This document shows positions 53,001-56,151 of a stretch of DNA of 64,000 bases, one piece after another. Position 1 is the first letter of the stretch; each line of letters begins with the position of its first letter. Both the position numbers and the translations under genes were made by a program. This DNA is from Limnoperna fortunei (Eukaryota > Mollusca > Bivalvia > Mytilida > Modiolidae). The notes below the pieces were generated by a model. That model did not search any database. It saw only the letters and a list, made by a program, of their open reading frames with translations, and was not told where the DNA came from. Where the stretch lies: assembly GCA_944474755.1 (NCBI GenBank), contig OX104120.1:43070067-43134066 (forward strand). The letters are read 5' to 3'.

Positions 53001-54347
53001 CACTGGACCGTGAAATTGAGGTCAAGGTCAGGTGACACCTACCAGACAGTCATGTACTAGTCATCAGCAACCTATATACCAAATATTGTCATCCTTCCAT
53101 GCGTGGTTACAGAGGAACTGTCGTAACCCAAAAACTTTAACGTAGTCGCTGGACCATGAAAATTGAGGTCAAGGTCAGGTGACACCTACCAGACAGTCAT
53201 GTACTAGTCATCAGCAACCTATACACCAAATATTGTCATCCTACCATGCGTAGTTACAGAGGAACTGTCATAACCCAAAAACCTTAACGTAGTCGCTGGA
53301 CCGTGAAATTGAGGTCAAGGTCAGGTGACACCTACCAGACAGTCATGTACTAGTCATCAGTAACCTATACACCAAATATTGTCATCCTACCATGCGTAGT
53401 TACAGAGGAACAGTCGTAACCCAAAAACTTGAACGTAGTCACTGGACCGTGAAATTGAGGTCAAGGTCAGGTGACAGGTGACTGACTGGCAAGTACTCAT
53501 CATAAGCTACCTCTGGACCAAATTTGATGGACCTAGGGCTTCGGCTTACAAATATATGAAGCAAGATGTCAAGTGTTTACGCCGCCGCCGCCACCGGATT
53601 CCCATACATAGGTCTCGCCTCCAGCGACTTTCGTCGCAGGCGAGACGAAAAACCTAACTGTTTATAGGTGCATGAAAGGTTTTTATGTCCATTATGATCC
53701 AGCAGAACTTCACAGAAAATCATCAATTTAAATATTACCCACAATCAGACATATAATCTAATACCGACGTGTCTGACCAGAACGATACATTACTTGCTTT
53801 TTCCAGGTTTACATCACTTTAACATGCATTCAAGTTTTATTGGGAAAGTAAGCCACAGTGAACCCTTACTTTGGCAGGACAACTTACAATCCGTGTTAAT
53901 TAAGGCTAAAATCATGCCTTCCTTGTCTGTAGATATACTCAAAATCACAACCCCACAGTTGAAATACCTGTCACTGACAATCCTTGCTAATTAAGGCTGA
54001 AGTCATGCCTGCCTTTTCTGTAAATGGACTCAAAATCAGAAACCCACAGTTAACAGGTGAGTGATGAAAGCTGTATAACCAAGTCCCTCCAGAAGAACAG
54101 AAGATTATTACCTGTTGAATTAGTGGCTGTGTCTTGCACATAAACTGTCACAGGTATACTCCTGGCAGAAACATAACCATCGACATCAAGTTGTATTACA
54201 CAATAATAAAAATTCAAGGGAAGCAATCCATCTGCATCTGTAAATGTGACAGCGCAATTATGCGATGTTGATGGAACAGAAACTGTTATGGTTGTTGTTC
54301 GAGTCAGTGTTGCTGCTGTTGTGCTGGTACAGATCACCGTGTAAATC
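1885..54347 (-). CDS. Thrombospondin-like mosaic matrix protein (22 exons, both ends outside window)
   Basis: Minus-strand host gene. Exons 5' to 3': 54347-54112, 52115-51866, 44360-44271, 42694-42525, 40261-40167, 34674-34443, 34006-33884, 33562-33378, 32459-32281, 31621-31362, 30896-30774, 29983-29775, 26378-26222, 24602-24442, 23257-23095, 21391-21066, 19730-19467, 7161-7012, 5726-5622, 3687-3580, 2984-2825, 2068-1885. Every border is AG/GT and every junction keeps phase, giving 3930 nt (1309 codons plus split codons at each end) with no stop. Domain order is fibro-slime/PA14-like, cadherin x2, F5/8 type C, Cys-rich GCC2/GCC3-like, EGF, thrombospondin type 3. Many N-x-S/T sites and paired cysteines indicate an extracellular product, probably a secreted calcium-binding adhesion or matrix protein. 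Start codon, signal peptide and the usual thrombospondin C-terminal lectin-like domain are not seen. Function beyond adhesion is inference; expression needs transcript data. Confidence 0.88.
2825..2984 (-). CDS. Host gene exon U: thrombospondin type 3 repeats
   Basis: Contains [14 protein letters not shown] and [15 protein letters not shown], two type 3 repeats with full acidic and cysteine pattern. Confidence 0.94.
3580..3687 (-). CDS. Host gene exon T: thrombospondin type 3 repeat
   Basis: Encodes [20 protein letters not shown] then [11 protein letters not shown], a calcium-binding type 3 repeat with D-x-D-x-D-G residues. 36 codons, phase 0 on both sides. Confidence 0.92.
3811..4567 (+). 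repeat. Tandem-core repeat, family 1
   Basis: Starts GAATGTGTCCATGGGACAC then GGATGCCCCCGCT. Four core units of about 165 bp contain AACAGGAAGTAGTTGTCC. It then has a GGAC run and hairpin TGCCCCCCGACATG ... CGCGGGGGCA at 4533-4561. Confidence 0.85.
5087..5225. repeat. Near-perfect palindrome, 59-bp arms
   Basis: 5087-5145 is the inverse of 5167-5225 with about ten changes (TTGGATATAGAC / GTCTATATCCAA). The loop is 21 bases. Size suits a small foldback MITE. Confidence 0.78.
5622..5726 (-). CDS. Host gene exon S: EGF end and first type 3 repeat
   Basis: [20 protein letters not shown] is the classical thrombospondin EGF-to-type-3 junction (G-L-D-S-D-L-D-G). An ACTDWGC stretch follows. 35 codons, phase 0 on both sides. 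Confidence 0.93.
6290..6510 (+). repeat. Fragment of family 6 repeat
   Basis: TTTAACTCCTACAAAATTTG and GAGAAGATGCATCCACAAC match the 44630-45095 core. One and a half units. Confidence 0.65.
7012..7161 (-). CDS. Host gene exon R: EGF module
   Basis: [20 protein letters not shown] completes the EGF begun in the previous exon (joined as CINTI-GSYQC). A second EGF starts and ends in YKCQ. Exactly 50 codons, phase 0 on both sides. Confidence 0.9.
7869..8165 (+). pseudogene. N-terminal fragment of a hAT-like transposase (zinc finger)
   Basis: ATG at 7869. After a Lys-rich stretch the frame reads [17 protein letters not shown] and GKIYCQPCG. This resembles the 'W..eFpWL.yd....mfC..C' zinc-finger entry (TTF/BED-like) of hAT-family and derived proteins. 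A possible splice donor (AAAG|GTACC) lies at 8149. The rest of the protein (RNase H-like and dimerisation domains) is not present, so this is a remnant of the element's own gene. Confidence 0.6.
8195..8543. mobile_element. 349-bp hAT-like MITE nested in the hAT element
   Basis: Ends AGGGTTTGAAAATT and inverted GGGGTTGAAAATT. TCAATCCC (8187-8194) and TGAATCCC (8544-8551) are a probable 8-bp target duplication with one change. AAGCCC/GGGCTT repeats near both ends are typical subterminal motifs of hAT elements. Confidence 0.7.
8732..9549 (+). repeat. Tandem-core repeat, family 3
   Basis: Starts ACAAGTGTGGACACTG with GTCTCGCCTG. Core units of about 140-145 bp contain AAATTGAGGTCAAGGTCAGG. It then has a CCG-rich run and 3' hairpin GTCTCGCC ... 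GGCGAGAC at 9512-9548. Nested in the hAT element. Confidence 0.85.
11346..12292 (+). mobile_element. hAT-type MITE with perfect 8-bp target duplication
   Basis: Ends CAAGGCCCTGGAAA and inverted CAAGGGTCTGGAAA, with GTTCACCC at 11338-11345 and 12293-12300. The related repeat at 40931-42387 shows the uninterrupted site near 42157. Same family as 45257-46190, opposite orientation. Open frames inside are chance. Confidence 0.9.
12762..13174 (+). repeat. Tandem-core repeat, family 4
   Basis: Starts ACAAGTGTGGACTGTGAG and GATACCCCCGCTTCGC. Two core units of about 165 bp contain AATTATCTCCCCTGAAT. It then has (GACA)n and hairpin TATACCCCC ... GGGGGGTATA. Confidence 0.83.
13654..13983. mobile_element. 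330-bp foldback element
   Basis: 13654-13715 is the inverse of 13922-13983 with about three changes (arm contains TGGTTTTGTAAAATAAATAC). Its interior (13716-13838) matches, inverted, the right end of the neighbouring 4.6-kb element (18478-18600). It also holds a 38-bp tandem duplication (13869-13944). Confidence 0.75.
13979..18614. mobile_element. 4.6-kb element with perfect 43-bp inverted ends
   Basis: 13979-14021 and 18572-18614 are exact inverted copies (TTTTTATTACAATAAATACG ...). No coding sequence seen. The core holds a satellite-like array. Superfamily unknown and no clear target duplication. Its left five T residues are shared with the foldback element at 13654-13983. Confidence 0.72.
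15700..17010. repeat. Satellite-like array, units of 170-195 bp
   Basis: GAAGTTTACCAAGG recurs near 16185, 16361, 16531, 16715 and 16908, with AGGAACATGACTCACT between. Unit length varies from about 168 to 193 bp. Earlier diverged units reach back to about 15440. Confidence 0.82.
18615..18960. other. Intron, repeat tail only
   Basis: Contains GACAGACAGACAG and a worn terminal GGTATAAAAACC like the tandem-core families. Otherwise nothing recognised. Confidence 0.4.
18964..19245. repeat. Dispersed SINE-like repeat, copy 1
   Basis: Contains TTTTCAGCAATTTTTCAGC and later GGAGTACCTGGAGTAAACCC. The same block recurs at 31690-31880, 32585-32830, 33300-33362 (inverted) and 63645-63760. Two adjoining partial copies here. 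Confidence 0.7.
19467..19730 (-). CDS. Host gene exon Q: calcium-binding EGF modules
   Basis: Completes one EGF ([18 protein letters not shown]), followed by an insert of about 35 residues ([19 protein letters not shown] and flanks). It then starts a calcium-binding EGF with [10 protein letters not shown]. The insert inside the thrombospondin-type EGF region resembles that seen in thrombospondins. Confidence 0.9.
19944..20646. mobile_element. Possible 0.7-kb MITE
   Basis: CCAGTGGTAAAA at 19944 and its inverse at 20635-20646. A second inverted pair (TGACAACGGC near 19966, GCCGTTGTCA near 20413) lies inside. No target duplication is clear, so tentative. Confidence 0.5.
21066..21391 (-). CDS. 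Host gene exon P: GCC2/GCC3-like repeats and EGF
   Basis: Opens [20 protein letters not shown] and repeats the 'C.pC..G.ys...g...C..C' pattern three times (Ephrin-receptor/GCC2_GCC3 style). It then runs [17 protein letters not shown], the end of an EGF module and start of a calcium-binding EGF. Confidence 0.88.
21392..22295. other. Intron, no feature seen
   Basis: AT-rich, with short chance open frames. No domain, repeat pair or splice-compatible coding stretch recognised. Confidence 0.5.
22296..22700 (+). repeat. Tandem-core repeat, family 1, short copy
   Basis: Same ends as 3811-4567 with two core units. The 3' hairpin has decayed (GCCCCCAACATG / CGCGGGGACAT). Confidence 0.82.
23095..23257 (-). 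CDS. Host gene exon O: cysteine-rich repeats
   Basis: Encodes [18 protein letters not shown] then a series of CxxC/CxxxC pairs and [11 protein letters not shown], a GCC2/GCC3-like half repeat finished on the next exon. Confidence 0.8.
23655..24290. repeat. Minisatellite, units of about 44-66 bp
   Basis: TTCTGGTGTCACCCAA with AATTACTTAAACA repeats about 13 times. Later units are 66 bp, giving a repetitive open frame (22-residue repeats) that is not a gene. Intronic. Confidence 0.88.
24442..24602 (-). CDS. Host gene exon N: cysteine-rich repeats
   Basis: Cysteine-dense (C-x2-C and C-x5-C spacings) with Gly and Tyr between, ending ECSPCPKGW. Likely part of an EGF- or GCC2/GCC3-like run. Joined in phase to 26222 and 23257. 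Confidence 0.8.
24836..25937. mobile_element. 1.1-kb hAT-like MITE
   Basis: CAGGGTT at 24836 and inverted CAGGGTTTG from 25937. GGGCTAG repeats cluster at both ends (about 24850-24920 and 25855-25915), as in hAT subterminal regions. Target duplication unclear (ATTAG / ATTAC). Confidence 0.65.
26222..26378 (-). CDS. Host gene exon M: F5/8 type C domain, end
   Basis: Encodes [20 protein letters not shown] then [20 protein letters not shown] and a closing cysteine. This is the canonical C-terminal R-Y-V-R-I-x-P-x-x-W strand set of the family. The domain has both terminal cysteines. Confidence 0.94.
26501..27636. mobile_element. 1.1-kb pogo/Tigger-like MITE
   Basis: TA|CATTGAAACTTCTATAAACC at the left and the inverse of CACTGAAACTTCTCTAAATC at the right, flanked by TA (26499-26500, 27637-27638). 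No transposase. Another pogo-like left end (CAGTCGAACTTCGATGGCTC) starts at 27644, with no partner found. Confidence 0.75.
28119..29030. repeat. Long inverted repeat, about 125-bp arms
   Basis: 28119-28242 is the inverse of 28904-29030 (both hold GAAGCCCCTTATGATCGTG in one sense). The 660-bp spacer has no recognised gene. Part of the left arm (ACCCAAACACWCATTAAAAT) is also repeated directly at about 28047. Confidence 0.8.
29040..29774. other. Intron with a CG-containing patch
   Basis: 29275-29445 is richer in CG (several CGCGG) than its surroundings, with two overlapping short open frames on the minus strand. No domain recognised. Possibly an old repeat end. Confidence 0.35.
29775..29983 (-). 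CDS. Host gene exon L: F5/8 type C domain, middle
   Basis: Encodes [19 protein letters not shown], then a KFYLQGQ strand and [10 protein letters not shown] and WTLYQD motifs, the normal W..g..d..qylqvDl / f.v.yS.d order of the family. Confidence 0.94.
29984..30773. other. Intron, no feature seen
   Basis: AT-rich with a C run at 30250-30261. Nothing else recognised. Confidence 0.5.
30774..30896 (-). CDS. Host gene exon K: F5/8 type C domain, start
   Basis: Encodes [20 protein letters not shown], the family's opening cysteine and 'G(M/I)..G.I.d..ItASS' motif, then the RARLNL strand. First of three exons forming one complete domain. Confidence 0.93.
31362..31621 (-). CDS. Host gene exon J: end of second cadherin repeat, linker
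   Basis: Opens [14 protein letters not shown] and reaches [12 protein letters not shown], the closing strand of a cadherin repeat. A segment with several N-glycosylation sequons and the motif [12 protein letters not shown] follows and leads into the discoidin domain. Confidence 0.85.
31690..31880 (+). repeat. Dispersed SINE-like repeat, copy 2
   Basis: CACTTTTAGCAATTTTTCAG and TATCCGGAGAAAACCTCC match the family. It sits just upstream of exon J in the intron. Confidence 0.7.
32281..32459 (-). CDS. Host gene exon I: cadherin linker and second repeat
   Basis: Begins [11 protein letters not shown] (cadherin DxNDN calcium motif) and contains [18 protein letters not shown], the DxDxGxN motif. 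These are the calcium-binding residues expected between repeats. Confidence 0.9.
32585..32830 (+). repeat. Dispersed SINE-like repeat, copy 3 with tail
   Basis: CACTTTTCGCAATTTTTTAG at the start. The tail (CTGCAAGCTCAGTGATGACC ... GGCCACTGAGGCCCC) also occurs worn at 25945-26032. Confidence 0.68.
33300..33362 (-). repeat. Dispersed SINE-like repeat, copy 4 (inverted)
   Basis: CTGAAAAATTGCTAAAAGTG is the inverse of the family core. It ends 15 bases from the donor of exon H. Confidence 0.65.
33378..33562 (-). CDS. Host gene exon H: first cadherin repeat, C-terminal part
   Basis: Contains [20 protein letters not shown], the cadherin LDYE and Y-x-L-x-V-x-V-x-D signature. It runs into VAIVDVNDN on the next exon. 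Confidence 0.85.
33884..34006 (-). CDS. Host gene exon G: first cadherin repeat, N-terminal part
   Basis: Encodes [19 protein letters not shown] and a T-rich strand, consistent with the first strands of a degenerate cadherin repeat finished by the next exon. GT donor at 33882-33883. Confidence 0.72.
34443..34674 (-). CDS. Host gene exon F: end of fibro-slime domain, linker
   Basis: Starts [20 protein letters not shown], close to the family's closing 'DIFYAERHTCGSN' motif. It then has an acidic stretch (NHDGDDEP) and a linker that leads to the cadherin part. Confidence 0.83.
35039..35695. mobile_element. 657-bp TTAA-flanked MITE
   Basis: Ends are GGGGATGCAGGAC at 35039 and, reading inward from 35695, AGGGATGCAGGAC. 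They are flanked by TTAA at 35035-35038 and 35696-35699. The interior is very AT-rich with no coding potential. It shares its right TTAA with the exonuclease-bearing element next to it. Confidence 0.75.
36025..36760. repeat. Four tandem copies of a 185-bp unit
   Basis: Period 185 bp, for example the same ATG-containing segment at 36139, 36324 and 36509. The first copy is diverged; the next three are almost identical. The 68-residue open frames it makes overlap out of phase (185 is not a multiple of 3) and are not genes. Confidence 0.9.
37700..39845 (-). CDS. DEDDh 3'-5' exonuclease-like gene (two exons) carried in a TTAA element
   Basis: Exon 1 is 39845-39710 (ATG GGC ... CCG A|GTAAGTG). Exon 2 is 38448-37700 (TTTTAG|CC AGA GAC). 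The phases join to give 294 residues ending TAA. Motif II is seen as [10 protein letters not shown] (H124, D130) and motif III as HNSLED (H188, D193, H-x4-D). The segment [13 protein letters not shown] is the strand that normally follows motif I in DnaQ/TREX-type exonucleases. Motif I itself (D-x-E-T-T-G) is missing: exon 1 instead supplies a basic stretch ([19 protein letters not shown]). Either a further exon, phase 1 on both sides, was missed in the 1.26-kb intron, or the copy lacks two catalytic acids and is inactive. AATAAA overlaps the stop codon. It lies in an intron of the host gene, same strand, inside a 4.4-kb element. Family call firm; activity doubtful. Confidence 0.72.
38799..38866. 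repeat. Hairpin with 20-bp arms
   Basis: TTTTTTTTCATTGGGGTAT at 38801-38819 is the inverse of ATACCCCAATGAAAAAAAT near 38848-38866, with a 28-base loop. It sits in the intron of the exonuclease gene. Confidence 0.75.
40167..40261 (-). CDS. Host gene exon E: fibro-slime domain
   Basis: A short 95-nt exon ending [10 protein letters not shown], leading into the 'l.pG..Y.fdiFyAER' segment of the next exon. The next exon lies 5.5 kb away because two TTAA-target elements occupy the intron. Confidence 0.78.
40351..40786 (+). repeat. Tandem-core repeat, family 4, second copy
   Basis: Same ends and two core units as 12762-13174. The 3' hairpin has an expanded C run. Confidence 0.83.
40931..42387 (+). 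repeat. Tandem-core repeat, family 5, clean copy
   Basis: 1.45 kb, same ends as 7205-12523 without the nested insertions. About six core units, an ACGG-like run, and hairpin AGCTCACATGGACC / GGTCCAGGTGAGCT near 42350-42380. Confidence 0.85.
42525..42694 (-). CDS. Host gene exon D: fibro-slime core strand
   Basis: Contains [16 protein letters not shown], the family's core strand (usually FTFxGDDDVWVFING). The acidic DDD is replaced by GEE, so any metal or ligand contact there may be altered. The exon goes on to a Leu-Ser-Pro-Ala run. Confidence 0.85.
42695..44270. other. Intron, no feature seen
   Basis: 1.6 kb of AT-rich sequence with chance open frames only. No repeat family of this window is recognised in it. 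Confidence 0.5.
44271..44360 (-). CDS. Host gene exon C: fibro-slime domain, middle
   Basis: Encodes [19 protein letters not shown] followed by CHGILHNF, the family's 'ffPldg.gfgn...hNf' segment. Joins across both introns in phase. The upstream intron holds the DIRS-type element. Confidence 0.82.
44630..45095 (+). repeat. Tandem-core repeat, family 6
   Basis: About three units of 165 bp contain AACTCCTACAAATTTTGACG and TTTCAGAGGAGATG. Ends not clear. A further worn piece lies at 6290-6510, and similar cores occur at 36830-36965 and 51240-51350. Confidence 0.7.
45222..46738 (+). pseudogene. DIRS-type gag-like frame, split by a hAT-type MITE
   Basis: A frame starts at ATG 45222, runs to 45256, is interrupted by 45257-46190, and resumes in the same frame at 46191-46517. 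It has a basic stretch ([20 protein letters not shown]) and a short heptad-like segment. A frameshift near 46490-46510 moves the reading to another frame that ends at TAA 46736-46738. Role assumed from its place 5' of the reverse transcriptase. Confidence 0.72.
45257..46190 (-). mobile_element. hAT-type MITE inserted in the DIRS gag frame
   Basis: Ends CAAGGGTCTGGAAA (45257) and, inverted, CAAGGCCCTGGAAA (from 46190). Flanks are TCCGAGAC (45249-45256) and TCCAAGAC (46191-46198), an 8-bp target duplication with one change, as expected for hAT. It is the inverted relative of 11346-12292. No coding sequence. Confidence 0.87.
46748..48136 (+). pseudogene. DIRS-type gag C-terminus and start of reverse transcriptase
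   Basis: 462-residue frame. The first 300 residues are charged and resemble the capsid-like part of DIRS elements. 54 bp (18 residues, [18 protein letters not shown]) are duplicated in tandem at 47451-47558. From about 47840 the frame reads [20 protein letters not shown], typical of the N-terminal edge of DIRS reverse transcriptases. A frameshift near 48090 moves the true frame to one reading [20 protein letters not shown]. Confidence 0.75.
48090..48687 (+). pseudogene. DIRS-type reverse transcriptase core, internally deleted
   Basis: After NLKPLN and HFKMDTI the sequence jumps at about 48195 to [19 protein letters not shown]. The stretch that should carry the first catalytic aspartate (the D-x-x-x-A-Y block, about 35 residues) is absent. 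A TAA follows at 48291-48293. The YxDD box reads YLYDW, losing the paired aspartates. [20 protein letters not shown] downstream is a normal DIRS motif. Clearly dead. Confidence 0.82.
48688..49400 (+). pseudogene. DIRS-type RNase H
   Basis: The frame reads [45 protein letters not shown] and [15 protein letters not shown]. These are the D-E-D-D residues of the RNase H of DIRS elements, all kept. [16 protein letters not shown], the usual next block, follows. TGA at 49300-49302 interrupts the frame, which then continues unchanged. Confidence 0.85.
49630..50556 (+). pseudogene. DIRS-type tyrosine recombinase with one in-frame stop
   Basis: SAM-like N-terminal part ([20 protein letters not shown]), then the catalytic block: the first Arg in [12 protein letters not shown] (about 50050), H-x-x-R in HSTR (about 50410), then TGA at 50443-50445. 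The frame then continues to [16 protein letters not shown] with the nucleophile tyrosine and ends TAA 50554-50556. In the family this enzyme integrates the circular DNA copy. Only the single stop separates this copy from a full-length domain. Confidence 0.85.
50810..51236. repeat. Triple repeat at the DIRS-type 3' end
   Basis: A (TA)n run plus TTAATGTGGTAAGTATAATG occurs in direct orientation at 50810-50850 and 51141-51184. An inverted copy lies at 50864-50931, pairing with about 51171-51236. DIRS-group elements end in split or inverted repeats, so this is probably the right terminus. Confidence 0.7.
51351..51865. other. Intron between the DIRS-type element and exon B
   Basis: No coding or repeat structure recognised beyond the family 6-like piece just before it. 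Confidence 0.45.
51866..52115 (-). CDS. Host gene exon B: start of fibro-slime domain
   Basis: The frame opens with [15 protein letters not shown], the usual entry to fibro-slime domains, and goes on to [14 protein letters not shown], matching the family's conserved W-F-R-D stretch. It ends in the strand just before the aromatic FFP-like segment. Borders: CT at 52116-52117, AC at 51864-51865. Confidence 0.82.
52528..53646 (+). repeat. Tandem-core repeat, family 3, longer copy
   Basis: Same ends as 8732-9549 with about six core units, ending GTCTCGCCTCCAGCGAC / GTCGCAGGCGAGAC. A worn piece of the same family lies at 1600-1850. Confidence 0.85.
53647..54111. other. Intron with a short direct repeat
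   Basis: The segment ending CTCAAAATCACAACCCCACAG (53939-53959) is repeated as CTCAAAATCAGAAACCCACAG (54029-54049), with similar sequence before each. Nothing else seen. Confidence 0.45.
54112..54347 (-). CDS. Host gene exon A: beta-rich extracellular segment
   Basis: Most 5' exon seen. AG acceptor at 54348-54349, GT donor at 54110-54111. The frame carries a Thr/Ser-rich strand, a pair of cysteines, a DADG motif and a [12 protein letters not shown] end. It looks like a beta-sandwich repeat but I cannot name the family. It joins in phase to 52115. Confidence 0.75.
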
Positions 54348-54719
54348 CTGTATTAAAAAAGAAATAAAATTAGTTTTTTTTTTCTTGCAGAAACAGATGT
54401 CTCCCCCAGTACCACAAATTGTCCATAGAGGGAAAATGTATGTAAACACACTGAAAGATGATATTGTGTCCTCAATCCAAACTAATTTTCATAAAATTAT
54501 GTTTACCGTATTTTGTTATGTATTGTCCGCTGTCTTTTTCTTTTTTTTCCATTTTGAGCTGTAAGGGTGCGGATTATACATAAATACAGCTTAAGAAGTT
54601 TTTTTTTCTCAACTCGTTGAATGTTGTCAATCGCAGTCACCATTTTGTCATGTTTCGATGTTTACAGCTGTATTTTCGTATTCACTTTATGATACGAAGA
54701 ATTATATACAAACACTAGT

Positions 54720-55547
54720 ATGGACATTTCAGGTCTAATTAACTTTCAGAAAGACCTTGATGAAATAAAATTTAGCCTGAGGGATGTGACCACAAAATAT
54801 GATCTGGATAAAGTCACTAAGGACCTTGTAAAAACTTCTGATCTGGAAGATATGGTCACTGGTATTGTGAGAAAACTGTTCAGCAAATTTGAGTCTAGCC
54901 TTGAAAAGAAATTAAATGAAAAGATTACTAAGATAAACAGTGAAATTGATCAGAGGGAAAATGAAATTAAAGAAAAAGTAGATGCTTTAACTATTGAAAA
55001 TGAGAACTTGAAGAGTAAATTAGAGAAATGTATGTCACAAAACACAACACTCAGACAGGAACTTTCTTATACAACAAAAATAGCGCAATCAGCTGATCTG
55101 AGTAGTAATTACAATGAACAATATAGCAGAAAAAATAACATTAAAGTATATAACTTTCCCAAAAAAGACAATCAAAACCTTAGAAAAGAGTTCATCGATA
55201 TGGTGAAAAATGATTTTGGTATAACTCTTGTAGAACGAGATATTGTTGCTATCCACAGATTACCAGCCAAAAATGAGCCCCGTCCGCTTATTGTTAAATG
55301 CTTTAATACTGATGTGAAGCGAAGTCTTATGCGGTTACGAAAAGAACTCAAGAACAAAATAAAATTTGTTGATGATGTGACCCCTAGAAACATGGGACTT
55401 ATCAAGAGACTTGAAGATAGTGGTAAATTTGAACAAGTGTGGTATTTTAATTGTAAGATTTATGCAAGGACTGAACAAGGACTCCAGCTGAAATACGGAC
55501 TTTATGATGATATAAACCAAAGACTGAGAGAGGCAGAAGGGAGATAA
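54720..55547 (+). CDS. LINE ORF1 (coiled coil plus RRM-like RNA-binding protein)
   Basis: 275 residues, intact. About 1-115 form a coiled coil (heptad pattern, EKIDALTIENENLKSK-like stretches). YNEQYSRKNNIKVYNFPKKD then starts the RRM-like domain typical of Tx1/L1 ORF1 (NIR..G), which goes on to IVAIHRLPAKNEPRPLIVKC and a basic C-terminal domain. In the family ORF1p binds its own RNA as a trimer. ATG at 54720 is 9 bases after the target duplication. Confidence 0.85.
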   Translation: MDISGLINFQKDLDEIKFSLRDVTTKYDLDKVTKDLVKTSDLEDMVTGIVRKLFSKFESSLEKKLNEKITKINSEIDQRENEIKEKVDALTIENENLKSKLEKCMSQNTTLRQELSYTTKIAQSADLSSNYNEQYSRKNNIKVYNFPKKDNQNLRKEFIDMVKNDFGITLVERDIVAIHRLPAKNEPRPLIVKCFNTDVKRSLMRLRKELKNKIKFVDDVTPRNMGLIKRLEDSGKFEQVWYFNCKIYARTEQGLQLKYGLYDDINQRLREAEGR

Positions 55548-56151
55548 CTCAAATTCTAAAAATTTCACAGAATATTTGTATGAATATTTTTGATACAATT
55601 AAATTTTTTGAATTCATATCTTTAATTAAGGAAATGTCTTAATATTGGATTAATGTAATATACATTAATAATAATAATTATTATAATATATATCAATAAT
55701 AATAATCTGCCTTTGGTATGTGTGCATTTTGTATCTCGCTGGATTGCTGCTAGTGTTGGGTTATCACAGCACATGTCGTAGACCTCTGTTGTTGTGGTAC
55801 CCCAACTCTATCAATCCAGTATGCTACATTATGAGAAGTTAACACAATGTAAGGGAAGTAACTCAAATCTCAAAATGAATGAAAATATTTAGTTATTATT
55901 GACAAGCTGGCAGAAATTTTACAAAAACTCTAGCATTGAAAGAAAATGATGCTAGCCATGTTGATTACTCATGTTGTTTTAACTTTACTGGTTTTTCTCT
56001 GTCTTTCACTTTCTCTACAACATTTTAATTACTTTTTCTTAAAAATCCAATATTTTCCATTTGTCAATTGCATCAGTCTGATGATGGTTTGTGTTTATTA
56101 TTGTACAATTTATTGTGCTATAATATGTATGCATATGTGTCCACTTTCATT

